Shown: positions 12,701 to 26,855 of the stretch, piece by piece | How the letters are laid out: every line of letters begins with the position of its first letter | Numbering within the stretch: position 1 is the stretch's first letter | Source: Taeniopygia guttata | Taxonomy: Eukaryota > Chordata > Aves > Passeriformes > Estrildidae | Length of the DNA: 64,000 bases | Assembly: GCF_048771995.1 (NCBI RefSeq) | Contig: NC_133028.1 | Location: forward strand, 73,206,501-73,270,500 | Reading direction: 5' to 3' | Made by a program: the position numbers and the translations under genes | The notes under the pieces: model-generated | What the model was told of the DNA's origin: nothing | Database searches by the model: none | The model's input: only the letters and a program-made list of their open reading frames with translations

Positions 12701-14685
12701 GCAGATATTCAGGCATATTTTCTTACAGCATATCTTATTTCCTTTCTTCAGATAGTCACTCTTCTACACTGACTGCTGTGTTCAACCTGAGAGCCTGGAA
12801 ATACCCAGACACTTCAGCACAGACAAAACTCCCCAGGCTTGGTAACACCACCATGCCCCTCTTAAAATCTCTGTGGTCATGAAATTGAGCTCTTTAATTA
12901 TCCTCTTTTACACTCACACTGACAATTTCCGTTTGCACTTAAAATTTAGAGATTTGTCCACAAGTATTTCTACTTTTGTACAACTCAGATTAATTTTTCC
13001 TCCCTAATTCAAAATGAACAGAAGCAGATGGAGTCCAAGGTAATTTTCCCTTTGGGAATGGCAGATACGTAAAATTGAATCTCTGGCATTTGATCTTATA
13101 AATGCTCCCAGATGGAAAATGCCTTCCTAACATTTTTTTTTTTTTTTAACTTAAATGTCATGATGAAAATCAGAGAATGCAAAGACTGTAATAATACAGA
13201 GAGCATTAAAACTGATTGACACCAGACATAATAATATTAAGAAAATTAGAGAAAAAATGTATTTATGTACACGAATTTTAAAAAAATCAATAAATATTAG
13301 GCCTATTTACTTAAATTACAATATTCAACAGAGTTGCTAGTTGCCACTTATAATAAAGATAAATCAGACTATAAATTATCCTTAAAGTGGGTAGACACTC
13401 TCATTCAGAACATCCTTTAGATATTATCATTGTTCACTGTGGTCAGCGTTAGAAATCAAACAGTGTTGTGTGAAACATTTTTCTGTTAAAGAATAAATTT
13501 TAAAACTTTTATTTTATTTCAATTTAGAGATTTATTATTTTTTTAGATTTTATTTTAGTTAAGAGAACATTCTGATAGAGACCTTTTGTTTAGTTTAGTT
13601 TTCATTCCGTATAAAACCCAAATATTTTTGCTATAACACACAATTACAATTTACAGAGAAAGAACACGAACTGTGATGCATTAATGACATTTTTTCTCTT
13701 GCATTTTGTTTCCAGAAATCACACCTGAAGCACGCCATCAAAATTATGTGATATTGATGCTACTCAAGGAACAGATAACAAAACACCCTAATGTCAAAAG
13801 TAATTTCATTTTTCCACCAAGAAGAATGAGGCCATCTCTAAACATATTAAAATATTATTCACTTTGACAATCAAACTAGTTCTGAGACGTGAACTATTGC
13901 TATATTAGAGAAGGGAAGCAATCAGTATTTTTCATCTTCTAAGAATCTCTATAATACAAAAAATCCATCATTGTCTAATGGAATCATTAAGTACCTGGAA
14001 GGCAAATGTCTTTTCCTACTTCCAGTGTGAAATCTAGTTTGAAACAAGCACTTAGAGTTAACTCACTTCTCTAACATCCAGGAAAGTTTGACCAGTAATG
14101 AATGAATATTATCCGTATCTTTTTTTGAAATTACATAAATTTTTCATTACTATTCCATAGTGCATTGTTGTACCATTAAAGAGCTCTAAAGGGATATACG
14201 TGTGAGGCTTCACTAATACTCAACAGTGCTACAAATGATAATATTTCCAAAGATTTTAACTTAAAGCAGTTAGTTTTTCAAAGTTGTTAACTGTTATTAC
14301 TCACTTGCTTTAATATTTTTTCTGCTAATCTATTAAATTTATCACAGTGTGTTACACTAATGGCAAATTTGTGCTATGTATGCTAACTGCATTCTATAGA
14401 GGCATTTTTAAATGTTTTTAATGTCAGTTTTAAATCGAGCAATATGGCTGTTAAGGATATAATTTCACGCATTTCATTATGAAAACCTTATTTTAACTGC
14501 ATGGTAATCATACCTTGTGGATTTAATGAAACACATGCTAATAAAAAAAAAAAAAATTAGGAATGTTGAGTAAACCTTTAAAATTAATTTCATGTGTACA
14601 AATCAAGAGCTTGAGTACTTGGCTTTACTGTGATGCTGGAGATACAACACAGGAACCATAGCACACATACATCTCCAGAGAGATG
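9800..14685. other. Non-coding AT-rich DNA, no gene recognised
   Basis: No credible coding frame. Contains short simple repeats: CT units at about 11499-11510, TTTG units at about 11517-11530 and 15 T at 13133-13147. The sequence from about 13200 to 14600 is particularly AT-rich. Nothing else was recognised. Confidence 0.5.
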
Positions 14686-14686
14686 C

Positions 14687-14734
14687 CCACCAGAGAGAAA
14701 TCCAAACTCTCCACATCGTCCACCAGAGAGAAAT
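14687..14734 (+). repeat. 15-bp direct repeat pair
   Basis: CCACCAGAGAGAAAT occurs at 14687-14701 and again at 14720-14734, an offset of 33 bases. The intervening bases are unrelated. It could be a remnant of a small minisatellite or of slippage; no function is implied. Confidence 0.9.
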
Positions 14735-16039
14735 GTCTTAGTTCAAGGCCCCTTAGTTGCATATTTTATCTTCATGGCATCGTCTTCCCATCAGCACTAC
14801 TAAAGCAGCCAATTCATTGCCATTAGAAGTACATTCCATAGTACTTCAAGAGCTCTCTGAGCATCACAAGTGAATTTGACTGGTGCTATCAAATCACAGC
14901 CTTGACACAGCTTTCTTTTCCTGACAACTCAAGCTGCTTTTGAAAGGACATAAATAGATGTGTGCTTCAACATCTTACTGAAAGCCACTGAGCTATCTAG
15001 ACACCTTTTTCTTTACTTAGGTTTTTAAAGGCTTTGTAACATCATCATATTTTAAAACAGATTTAAATTAACCATTTTAATGGTGTATTGAATCATAGTT
15101 TCCTGTAATTTTAAATTATTATGTTCTTTGTTTGATGCCTATCTTTTTGCAAATGTGCTCTGGTTAGTGTGACTTTACAAAATGCAAAATTAATGATCAG
15201 TTTTCTTATTTAAGACCAGTAGCTAACATCCCTTTTCTGTGTGAAAATAGAAATACGAAAGCAAAGCATTCAGACAAAACTCTTAGTTTCTATGGTAATA
15301 TCATGAAGCGTGGTAGGAAATGTTATTTTAGAGCATCCTCCCATTTCCTATTCAAATGGTTAGTACCAAGTATCTTCCAGTATATTTAGTCAATAGCAAA
15401 TCAATGTTTTTGTTTCTCTCCTGCCAGGCATACTACAGACAAGGAGGAGTCATACTGCTGAACTATATTGCTGTGGGAGATGGGATTAAAATAATCAATA
15501 TGACTTTTAACACATCCTTTTCATTTTGAAGAAAACGGTAAAATCCCACTTCTTGGATTGTCTCCTGCACTAGCAGGATGTTGTAATCATTATTTCCCAC
15601 AGCAACTGACTGAACTAACGCAGGGATTAATACACTAAAACAGATGTGGGGTTCATCTTCTCTGACAACCTTTTTCGGACTGCCTGATCATACAAGCCCC
15701 ACCAAAATGCACAAGAAAACTCCTATTTCAGCAGAAGGAGGCTGGTTAGAGAGCCTCTAGCTTTCATGCTGCTAGTGAAGAGGCTGTGTATGGTTACAAT
15801 GCCAGAGCTATACTGGGTGACCCACTGTGAGGCTGCCAGCCCTGTAACTTCCAGTTATACTTATAGACTTCAGGGATTTCAATTCCCAGGTGGAATCAAG
15901 TGTTCCAATGACATGTGTTCCTCTGGAACTGTACCTTAAACAGCAAACATTGCAATGGAGGTCTTCCTTACTCGTCAAATCAATTTGGTTTCCATGAAAC
16001 ATTATACCTTATATCTCAGGAAAGGCTCAGATAGCCCTT
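14735..16039. other. Non-coding DNA, nothing recognised
   Basis: AT-rich, with no gene, recognisable repeat family or notable symmetry. Confidence 0.5.
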
Positions 16040-16080
16040 GACCTCTCAAATTCGTCAACTGACCTCTCAATTCATCAATT
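16040..16080 (+). repeat. Two-copy tandem duplication, about 20-21 bp unit
   Basis: The unit beginning GACCTCTCAA at 16040-16060 is followed directly by a diverged copy at 16061-16080, both continuing with a TTC(G/A)TCAA stretch. This is consistent with one local duplication and a few later substitutions or a one-base deletion. Confidence 0.85.
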
Positions 16081-19000
16081 CATGTTGTTGTATCAGCGTT
16101 TATCACAACAAATGATAAAAATGACTGCAGTTTTGCACTAGTCCCCTTCAATTGAGTGCACTGGCCACAGTCCCCAGTATGCTGAATTTTCATAGTTTCA
16201 TCTGTGGACAAAAACACCCAGTGTGTATTTCCTAAGGCAGAATCCATTCCTTCCAGCTCTCGCACTTTCTGCAAAGGCAGTGTGTTACAGCTGGACAGTG
16301 ACAGTGCTGCCTAATCCAGCATCATCCCCCTTCACTGCTGCACAAGCCACTGGCCAGCTGCCCACTGCTGCTAACTCTATCAAGGAAAGGGGCTCCCATT
16401 TATCAGGGCAAACAGGCATCAATGCTCACTCTGCTAAAATGTGTGTGAGTAATACATTCAACCATATACACAGAGAGAAAGACACTAAGGAAGCAGCAAG
16501 GAGTGCAACTTAAAATAATACATATTGATGTAGTATCACCTTGATTACCAAGTACTCATTATATATTAGCATCTTAATTACTAAGTACCAAAGAAAATTT
16601 TTCAAAGCAGGTCTCATGCATCCAGAGCACGACTAGGAAAACTTGATGTTCAGAAACCTAGAACAAATTATTCTTGTCAAAATAGGACAATAAATAATAA
16701 AAATTCCCAAATCAGTTGAATTTTTAAAGCATGTTCTGTTGTGTATGGCTATTCTTATATTACCAATCCATTCTCCTCTCTTCTAAAAATCTTAAATAAT
16801 CCCATTGAATTAATGCAATTGGATTAAATAGTTCACGTTGGACTGAGATCTTAAATTTGTAAAAAGAAACAGTGGAATTGCTTTCCCTCAAGTCTTCTAC
16901 CAACTTACTTGATTTTTATCTTGTAAAGATTCACCAGTAATTGTTCCTGAAAGACTTAGAGAAACAGAGGTAGGAAAAAGATAAAAAAGAGCTATCAGGT
17001 AAAGTTTGACAGAATTTCAGACTGTGAACTTGTTAAGTGAAGGGAGAAATATTTAAAAATTATGAGACAACCTGTGATTTTCTGTAAGAATATTTGCAGT
17101 GCTCTGCTGGTCCATGTTAGTATCTTATGATGTCCTTAAAAACACTGGAGTCAACTGTTCATCACAGCATTTTTATCTATTAAATCCTTCTAGGTTTCTT
17201 AGTAAATGAAGTGATTTGCAGGTTTTCTCTAAAATTTAAGGGATGAAACCTGCCAGTGTTAAAACATCTTTTGTTTTATTTGTGAGGAAGATCTGTCACA
17301 GGGACAGACAGTCTGTAAAAAAAAGCAAAGCATCAAAGTGTTTCATTCTACAGCATTTTTTTTTTCTTAGCCTCCTATTTACATTTTCTAAATTGTTTCT
17401 GCTTTTATTTGTAACATCCAGGGGAGCCCTATCAGCTCTTGGCTCCGTCAGAATAAGCCTCAGACTTTAGCAATCCAGAATAGCAAGTTTCATTTCCTCA
17501 TTCTCTTCAGAAAAATTACTATACACACAATCACTTACATAGTTCTTTCTTTTTTTTTTGAAAGCTGACATTCTACTCAAAGCACTGAACTTCGTAAAAG
17601 GAGATATTAGCATCAGTTCTGAGGAGGTCTCATTTTTTTTTCCATTTATATATACACATATAAACACAGATGGAATAAGACTATGAAGCTATCTTCACTT
17701 AAATATTTGATGTATGCTATGACTGGAGTAATTATGGGATAGAAAGGCATCAAAAAACGAGAACATTCTTTCATAGGGATTTTGAGAAGATTACTGTAAA
17801 GAAATTGAATTTGTGTTTTAAGTTGTACCTGATAAATACTTAGTTCCTGTGGTTTTCCCATGAAAATAGCTGTAAAATTTAAACAAATTATTTTGATTTA
17901 TCTTTTTCTAGAATGCATGACAAAAGAGACATATACATAATTTGGGTAGCTATATCCTATATTCCATTGAGCAGGATGCTGTTTAGTACTGTTATATAAC
18001 AAATAGAACTTCAGAAATCACACTGGTTTACGTGACAGTTTGAATAAAAAAAGAGATTAGCTCATATCCTAGGATGTGACCATGTACTACTCTTAATGGG
18101 CCTCACAAATACAGAAGCTCAGCTCTCATGAGGAAAAGCTGAAACATTTCACCAGCCAAGCAATTTAAATTCCAACCATTTACCAGAAGACATAAAGGTC
18201 AGATATGTACCAGTATCTCTAGGCACATAGATACCTTATCTCCATCTCTGAAGGAAAAAAATTATTAAAGGGAGATGGTACATGAGACTCAGAAATTAAA
18301 TGCAGGCACTTCTGCTGGAAATAGCATCAGGTGAAATCTCACCCATGGGATGAAAAGTCCTCCCAAAATCAAGTTCTAAAAGATTCTGTGGATTAAAGGA
18401 GAATACTCAACATCAGCCCCAAAGCATGACTATTCTTATTGAGGATTTTATATTCTTACATACCGAGCCTGTGAAGTGTTACTCTCACATGAATATTTTG
18501 TGATAACACAACTAATGGAAGTACAACTAGTAGCAAGTCAATAGTGGGGGAGTAAAGATGCTGAGAATTCATCAGAAAGAGTGACTCTGACTGTGGATGC
18601 TTGGATATTTGGGATTCCAGTGTCTTTTCCTTTAAAAAAATCTGCAGTGCTATCTTACTTTGAATAATGGAAACCAAATGAAAGCTACGCAGTTAATTTG
18701 TTTTATTTTAGCCTCCCTCCAAAGCTTTGTTTCGCCAATCTGCTCAGTTCACACTACTGGTTTGAGCTGATCTCCCTCATAAATGAACCTCTTTGGAGAT
18801 ATAACTCTATTTATAAGTAGAAAACAAATCAAGCAGGCAGACAGAGCAGTCTCTGTGAACACTGAGCTGAGACAATTTTTTTATCTAGGAAGGAAAAAAA
18901 TAACTCTTATAAATTCTTTGTTAAAATGCCTGGAGTTCAAAATGCAATTGCTAAATTATGCGTGTGTGGCTACTAAGCCTGGCATGGATTTAGCTTGGCA

Positions 19001-22000
19001 GTACTGGGAAATCAGCAGGGGTAGAACACTAAGGTGGGAGAATGAGGTAGCACATAACAGCTATGTTGAACAGCAAAGACATTTGCAGAAACAAAATAAA
19101 AATCAGGATTCTGTTGCTCATTCAGATTCTACCATGTAGTTGAAAGACAATAGTTTCACTCTCAGTCCCATGAGAGATTCTTTCAGCCCCAAATTATTCC
19201 AAATCAGTGCAATATTTCTAAAAAAGATGGAAAGAGAGGGGGGTTTTCCCCTCTATTCTTCTCTTTTAGTTATCTTTTAACATAAGTTTTAGCAGCAATT
19301 TATTCATTGCCCAGTTAAGTCAACTCTAGGTACATCAGAATCTCTTCATGAATATTCACAGAGCTTAATAGAAGAGCTGCCCAAAAATCAGATTTGAATG
19401 AAAATCTAGGACATCTGTCACACAAACAGGTAACCCTGAAGAAGTATTTTGTTGGAACAAACTGAAAGAGAAAAGCTAGCTGCAAAAAAGAGACTTGCCT
19501 GGATTTTTACACTCAGCAGCAGGGAAAGTGAGTCAAAATATCTCTCAAAAATGATATACACTTCTGGGTGTACCAGTATTTACGGCATATCAAAGTAATT
19601 ATTGTGACTTTAAAATTAAGGTCTTTTAGAATCAGAGAAATAATGCTCATTTGCAAAGAGCCAGACCTTTGGGTGTTTAATCAAAATGGAGCAAAACTTT
19701 GTACAGAAAATATTTTGTACTTTTAAATGCTCACTTTCCATTTAACGTCTGTTAAAAAGAAAACACAACGAGTTCAAGACATTTGAGTTGTTCCTTCATG
19801 ATTTCTATTAGTACATATCTTCCTTGAACCTGAGCTTTCATGTCTGGGTCCTACCCAGTGGCACCCATAACTTTTTTGATCTGTAACTATTTGCTTTTGT
19901 GCCTCCTGGACCAAGTCCCTCTGGACGTATCTGACACTGAAAGAATTGCTATTGACTCAGACATCACTAATTCAGCTGTCAGCTTCAGTAGTAGTTTGAT
20001 TGAAGTTAAAGTTAAATCATCCTTTACCTAATCTAGTTCACTAGAATTCACTCAGTCTAATTGAGTTATCCATTTATTAAGAGATCTTTCACTAAGTTTT
20101 TTTTTAATACAGAAAGAATACATCAAACATTCAAATCCTTATGTGTTATAACACAAATTTATACCTACGGTTTAAAAACACTAAGACTTTTCCATACTTG
20201 ACTTCATTGTGTAGGCTCAACACAATCAGATTTGACATTTTTAAGTAGGTATTACTCAGTTATTTAACAGAATGTATATAAGAAGATACACTCTGTCATG
20301 TTTATAGAACTCCCCAAAAATCTGCTTCAACTCCTCCTAAAGACACACAGGCAGTGATTTGCTAGATAATTTAGGATATATTTTCTTCTCCCCCTGTTTT
20401 AGAACTAGCTAGTATGAAGGAAACCACTAAGTCATCCTGCACTGTGGTAATTAACATAGGTTGAACTCGCAACTCTCCCAATTCAGCTTGAATGCGTAAA
20501 ATGATAAACTGGAAAAGAAAAAGTGTGCTGAAAGGCTCATCTACAAATTCTTTAAAGGGTATAGGGACAAGAGGGACTTTTATTCTGCCTTAAGATGTCC
20601 TGATTATGCTTGAAACAGTCTGTGCAGACTTGCAAAGTAGACAACCACCAGGTACCATGTAATGGTCCCATCCAAACAACAGCCTGGGCAATAACATTTC
20701 TCCTGCCAGATATATCCATTATCTCTGCCACCCATTCTTGAAAAGCATGGACAATTGATAATCTTTTCCAATTAAATGCTCTGTGATAAATATTTTCAAA
20801 AAAATGTTTTAGAAGTTATTTATATTACTGTTTCAGTTAGGCAGTGAACAGCTATTATATCACAGAAATCATTAAGCACCACATATTTAAAGTTTTCTGA
20901 TCTTAATGCCATGCTTCTGAAACAAAGGTTACAGTTCATACTTATGGTCCTATTCTAGCACTTAGTCTGGGGCAGGGGGAGAGAAATCTTTATAAATGTC
21001 CATTTCAGATTTACTTCTTAGAAGGACATCCAGCAGAAAGGGTTAATAAAGTCTTTAGCTGTGTTTAACAGGTGGGTATCTGTTGACAAACGTAAAGTGA
21101 AGATATTATTCAAGATGTTTGCCAAAAAAGTATATCCAAATCGATTCTTCACGTGATTAAAACCATGCTGCAAAATTTGAGAAAGTAGCAAACAGCAAGG
21201 ATGATTTAAAGACTGGAAAATCTGCCTTACAGAAAGAGATTTAATAGGTTCAATCTATTTAGCTCGTCAAAGTCAAGCTTAAGGGATCTGTAAGAACAGA
21301 CAGGGGGAGAGTGTATCTTTCACCAGAGGGTTTTTCCACATAGCTGGCTAAGATACAACTATATTCCTTGACTGAGAGTTAAAGCTCACAAAATGGAAAT
21401 TAGAAATAAGGTCTGTTTTAAACAGTAAGAATTATTAACCAGTGAGGGAACTTAGCTAGGGATGCTCTGGATTCCCTCATATTTGAAATGTTTAAAAGAA
21501 AATTTAGTATTCCCTTTTATTTCTTAAGAGACATGATGTGCAGACTTGATGTTGAGCCAAAAGATTATGAGCCAGTTCTTCTTGCACTTAGTTCTACATT
21601 TGTGCTGTTCCCTTTCTGGAATGGTCAATAACAAAACTCTGTGTCTAAGTTGTTCAGCATAATTTATGGGCCAAGAAATTCATTTGCAAAATCCAACTAT
21701 GGTCATATCCATTAAATGCCCCCATGGGGTCAACCAAAGAGTTGACTCATTTTCTGGTCAATAATAACAATTAAAAAGGCACTTTCATGGTGATGTTATC
21801 TGGTCTACTCAATGAGATGAATCTCCAGAAAATTCCTTTTTTTTTTTTTTTTGCTGTCAATTACTGCTACAGATATAATCATGTTGAGAAAAGAGGAAAA
21901 CAGCATGTATGTGGAGTGAAGGATTTATTATTTGCCCAGCTAATGTTTTAACAGGCTATAATTACAAATTATGTAACTGGGATCTTAAAGAGTTGAACCT

Positions 22001-24079
22001 TTAGGTGCTTTTAGGACTTGTACCATTAGTTCTAGTTCGAATTACTTAATTAAATCAAGTTGCCAGTTTTTCTTGTGCAATTTCCTTATATGCCCTGGTT
22101 ATTTAGTTTAATACAGAAAAAGCTTCTCCCTGTATTCTTAAGGCAAACACACCATATAAGCAAGCACTCACATAACATTTCACATAATCTCCCCTAACAG
22201 AGATTATTACAAACCAGAAAACTTCTGTTGGCTCCTAGAGTAAAAGGCATAAACCCCTTATCCAGAAAGCTGCTCACTTCTCAGTGTTACAGCTTTTGAT
22301 AAAACTTATTATTGATCCCAATTAGTACTCACCATGTGTCATGAGCCCCAAGGACTCATTAACCTCATCATTTTCATCACAGTTGTTATAACTGTAAATG
22401 CTATTATTCTTTTGGAAAAAATCAGCCTTTAAAGTGCCATAGCTGCATTATTAACTTTTGAAGCTCAATCAGAACTTCACTGCAAAGCTGGTCTCATCAC
22501 TCTGAATGGCAGGGAGCTTCCTATCTGGCTGAGGAATCTGAATGGAATGTCAGCTGCCTGGGACTTCTACCAAAAGAAAATGCAAATTTGAAAATTGCAT
22601 TTGACATTCGTGTTCAAATATGGATTACTTTAAACATTTCCCAGAGTACAGCCTTCATGTGAATCAAGGGTCTAAAAATGTTCTCTAGAACTTTTGGCTA
22701 TTTCCTAGGTTTTCTCTCTCTGCAAGTAACCATCACCAACCTTCAGGAGCTGTTTTCAGAGCCCACCTTCCTGTTCAAATGAAGCACCTTCAATCTCTCT
22801 GACCAGCTGCTTCTTATAAGCCCTGCTGTATTTACTCACACTTTAATCTTATGCTTCTTTAGAGCTCATTTACTAAAATAGTGAAGAGTAGGAAATGGTT
22901 TTCTCAGAAATGCTTTCTTTTGATGTTATACTGAAAGAAATTGTGGACTACTTTTCAAGTGCACATTATAATATTTACACAGTTCAGACAATATTTAGAT
23001 GTGTCATTTGCCCTGTTGGCAAATGAAGGCCTTCAGAATTTTGAATTTTATGCTGTAAAAACTAAAGGGGGTAAAATCTTTGGGAAATCTTAAAATGAAT
23101 ACAACAAACACTGAAATTTTTTCTAATGCTTCATCAAAGGCTTATGTAGCTGAAAGGCTACCTAACACAAAAGCTGCAGTTCACATTAGTGAATAAGATA
23201 AATGGGGGAAAGAAATGAACACAGGCACAAAATCAAGAGCACAGGGGGTAGGGAACCTCAGAAGTAAATCTTTTATCAGCACAGTGTGTGGGAAACAGCT
23301 GTGGGGAAAGAATGGGCAGCGAGTCTGGGAAAGCAGTGACCAAACTAGTATTTTCTGTGTTCTAGCTGCTGTGCTACTAATCACCAATTTTGCTTGTACC
23401 CAAACCCGCACCATTCACCAATTTCCCAAATTTGGGTTCTCCTGCAATTTTATTGGACACTTTACATGCAAGAAGCAGCTTTAAGTTTGTACCCTCAGAT
23501 AGGACATGTGAGAAGTACATTTCATATCCCTCAGCTGTCATCTCACTTGCATTTACAAAACAGGGTTTAGCAGGCAGGGTTTTTATCCTTTGAGGGTAGA
23601 TTTTACCCTCAAGCAAGTAAAACAAATTTATGCACAGCTTCTGCTAAAAGCAGGGATTAGGATTGCCAGCTGCTATGAACTGGCAGAGAGCACCCTAACA
23701 CCTGGATAAAAACACCATGGTAGTCTGGATGTAAAGAAACATGAAAAAAAATATTTCTACTGCCAGCCAGCAGAAAGCTGCAGCTCACCAGAACATTTCT
23801 CTATATGTAAAATTACCTTCAACCCAATTATACAATTAATGAAGCAGAAGTTGGACACACACACACACAGACAGTAAGCCAGCTGCTGCTTTCCTTTCTT
23901 TTGAATTGTTTTCTAGTATCAGATACCAGTTCTGAATCTGCAGAGACTGGCAGTTTAATTTTCTTAAGTTTTTCTTAATTAGTCCTGGTATCAATGTGCT
24001 TGTGTAATATTTAGACTATTCATCAGAAAAAGTCAGTAGTCAGGTTTTTTCATGAATACCATTGGTCAAAGACTGAAAG
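16081..24079. other. Non-coding DNA, no gene recognised
   Basis: Eight kilobases without a supportable gene. The longest open frame, 18783-19139 on the plus strand (118 codons), has no recognisable domain and sits in ordinary AT-rich sequence. Contains 16 T at 21837-21852 and a short CA repeat at about 23854-23869. No retroelement was recognised. Confidence 0.5.
21837..21852. repeat. 16-bp poly(T) run
   Basis: Uninterrupted T run, seen directly. No recognisable retroelement body adjoins it on either side. Confidence 0.9.
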
Positions 24080-24122
24080 ATATATATATACACATATATG
24101 TGTGTGTGTGTGTGTGTGTGTG
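24080..24122 (+). repeat. Compound (TA)n(CA)n(TG)n microsatellite
   Basis: A TA run, a short CA/TA transition and then twelve TG units at 24099-24122, ending before CAGACTAT. It is the longest dinucleotide repeat in the window and probably polymorphic. The alternating purine-pyrimidine sequence could in principle adopt Z-DNA. Confidence 0.95.
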
Positions 24123-24614
24123 CAGACTATTTAGCATTTCTTTACTTCTTTATATGATTAATTGATTTTTCCTACAGAGGTGGTGTGAAGGACTGAAATG
24201 TTATGGTTAATGGATTAAACATTGTTATGAAGGACTTTATGCCTGTTATGATCAATTTTGTTCTTAATAGGTATTTTAAATCTAAAAATAAAATGCTGAG
24301 AAATCACTTACTTAAAATTTCTGCGAAGAACAGTAGACTCCTTCAGTTTCTCTGGGGTTATTTTCCATCTGAATTGGGGGAAACATCATTTTATTTTGGA
24401 GCAGCCATACAGACCACAGTTAAAAGCTGGTGAGTGTAGGACCAAAGGGACTTGGCTCTTGATCTCAAAGTGCAGTTTCTGGGTAAAGTCCTGTAGGGAA
24501 ACCACAGGAGCAGCTTGAAGCACCAGTGCTGTTCTGGACCACTGAAACAGTACAAAGAGAAACAATGATATGTATAAAAATCTAGGAAAAGAACTTAAAT
24601 AGAACCCTGAAACC

Positions 24615-24750
24615 CAGCATTCAAAACTCTGGATTCTTTTTTGAAGATTCTTTTTTAATTCTCATTTGAAGATTTTTGTTGATTCTTTTTTGAGACAATG
24701 GAATGGCAGACCTTGCAGAATGGCAGGCATTGGGCAGCATTCAAACCTCT
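24615..24750 (+). repeat. Local direct repeats of a T-rich motif and flanks
   Basis: GATTCTTTTTTGA occurs at 24632-24644 and 24681-24693, with a close variant starting at 24646. A longer flank, CAGCATTCAAA(A/C)CTCT, occurs at 24615-24630 and 24735-24750 with one mismatch. The pattern suggests two rounds of local duplication: an outer one of about 120 bases and inner slippage. Confidence 0.75.
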
Positions 24751-25620
24751 CATGTGAAATATTTAATGACAAACCATCCTACTCAATTATGTAAATGCAC
24801 AAACAAGACTTCAAGTAATGAGTTTTCCAAAATTATAACTGGACAAGATAATTTTGTTTCAATAGTTTTCACAGGGACTTTTTTCCTCTCTCTTAAAGCC
24901 AGTGCCAGAACCATAACTTAAGAATTGCTACACTGAAACTATATAATTAAAACCTCTATTATGCACCAGAACTTTACTTCCAAGTTATAGGATTATTGCA
25001 TTTTTTTCTCATAATTAAGCATTATATGTTAATTCTGCTTTCTTCCTTAGAGTCATTAGCATATAAATATAGACAATGACTCAATCTGCAATTCTCTGTG
25101 AAAGATTAAGTTTTTAAATTTCAATGGACAAATAATTTATTAAAAAAAAAATATGCTTCATTAAATTACCGTTGCTTTAACATTTTCATTAATAAATGCA
25201 CATCTAAAATAGAAGTGATTTTAATACTAAATTGGAGAAGATGGGAAAATGAAATTTTAAATTATTAAATGCATATTTACTGTTATAAATCTTACTTTTC
25301 TTTTTTTTCAATATATGCCATTGGTTTAGAGGTTATTTTCTTCTCCATTTCCAATCATTAAAAAAAAAAATGCTTAACTAGTTCCTGGTTGACATTTCTT
25401 ATCTTTTGCAGCAATTCAAAAATTCAGGTGAGAAAGTCTCAGTATTAGTTACTAAAGACTGGCAATATTCTGAAGAAATTTGCCGAATTGGGAGAAATCT
25501 CAGAAATTTGCTTTTCTACAAAGTAAAAGAATTTAAATTTTCATCTGCCAAAAAACAGCACAGGAATCTCAACTCTTCTTCATATCCTATCCATTCTTTA
25601 TGCAGTTACTGACTGAAATT
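24751..25620. other. Non-coding AT-rich DNA, nothing recognised
   Basis: AT-rich, with short A and T runs only. No credible coding frame or repeat family was seen. Confidence 0.5.
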
Positions 25621-25790
25621 ATATATATATATATATACACCTACATTTTTCTAATCAGGCAAAGATCTTGCATTCTAACCCTAACCATATACATCATATA
25701 AGATATATATACAATATATATATAAAATACATATAAGATATGATTATTATATACATAATAATATACATATATACAACATCACTGATGCAA
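25621..25790. repeat. AT-dinucleotide-rich simple sequence cluster
   Basis: A pure AT run at 25621-25636 is followed, after about 50 bases of mixed sequence, by a long stretch of imperfect ATAT/ATAC/ATAA units to about 25780. Two telomere-like CTAACC units occur at 25675-25686, but two copies are within chance and are not called as interstitial telomere. Confidence 0.85.
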
Positions 25791-26855
25791 ACGAAAGGCT
25801 GCTCTGTAAGAGGTGGCATGTTTGTTTTCACTTTTATACAATATTCCTCTGCAAGGGGCGACAAAGAGCCCCCTGGCAGGAGGGGGATGTTATCCCCACC
25901 TTCTGATTGTCACCCAGCTTTTGGGATTTGGCTTTCAGGCAGAAGCTGTGACAGCCTCACCAAGGAGCAGCATTCACCTCTCAGGCAGGGAGCCCACAGA
26001 AAGATCAAGGTGCACAGAGGCATGGGGTGCATGACATGGACGGTTTTTGTTTCAGTCTGCATTTTGGAGAAACAGGACAGATTTGAAAGAGAATTCAGAA
26101 TTAAGTAGCAAAATCTTTCTCCTACAGCCTGCCAGATGTCAGAGCCTCTTCTGCCTTATGCTGACAGCCTTTGTAAATTGTTCTGAGTGATATTTGTTAA
26201 TCTGCAGGGAATTTTCACGTCTTCCTTTGCTTATGAATCAGATGGTGAGCTCTTGGCAGCTGACCAGAAAGATAGTGCCTTTTCCCTGCTGCCTTATCAA
26301 TCAGGAAAGTTTCTTGCTGTTCTGTGCTGCAGACACATTCCTTCACACACTAAATTATCTCCCACAGACCGATTGCAGCGAGGTTAGCACGCTAAAGCCA
26401 TTTGACTGGAGTGCATAAAACTCTTTATTGCTACACAGACACAGCTGCACCAGCAATTCATGTCTTTGAGTGGCCCAAAGGAGTTTTCTGTATGGCCTTT
26501 TCAGTAGCTAATATATGTTCTGTAACAGCTTCTCTGGCACGTTTCTTCCAACAGTGCCCTCCAGGTTATATAGACCACTAAACCCACTAAATATCCTGGT
26601 GACATAGAGAGATGTCACACACAGGAAACAACGAGCAATTCAGTGCTCCACATAGCCTCAGCTCTGCTCTGCAGACTCTCCCTCCAACTCAGTTCAGAAA
26701 ATATTGGCAAATCCCACTGAAATATCATATCAGAGCAAGAAAACACTCATTCCCTTCCTACTCAGGCAAGACACACCTAAAAGTCACCTGGCTTGTCTGG
26801 CTTGTTCTCAGCAGTAATAGTTATCAGTGGTGTCCCAGCTCTCCCTGTAGCTTCT
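25791..26855. other. Non-coding DNA with a GC-richer patch
   Basis: The part at 25840-26040 is clearly GC-richer than its surroundings and is open for 122 codons (25740-26108, plus strand), but the protein reads as random sequence with no domain. Short acceptor- and donor-like signals near 26206-26242 would bound a 37-base exon; there is no support beyond the dinucleotides. Confidence 0.4.

Noticed and set aside
18783..19139. 118-codon plus-strand open frame
   Set aside because: No family resemblance, and the length is within what chance produces in 64 kb of six frames.
25675..25686. Interstitial telomere-like repeat (CTAACC twice)
   Set aside because: Only two units, within chance for this length of sequence.
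26206..26242. Possible 37-base micro-exon between an AG acceptor and a GGTGAGC donor
   Set aside because: The donor is good but the acceptor lacks a pyrimidine tract, and no neighbouring exons were found.
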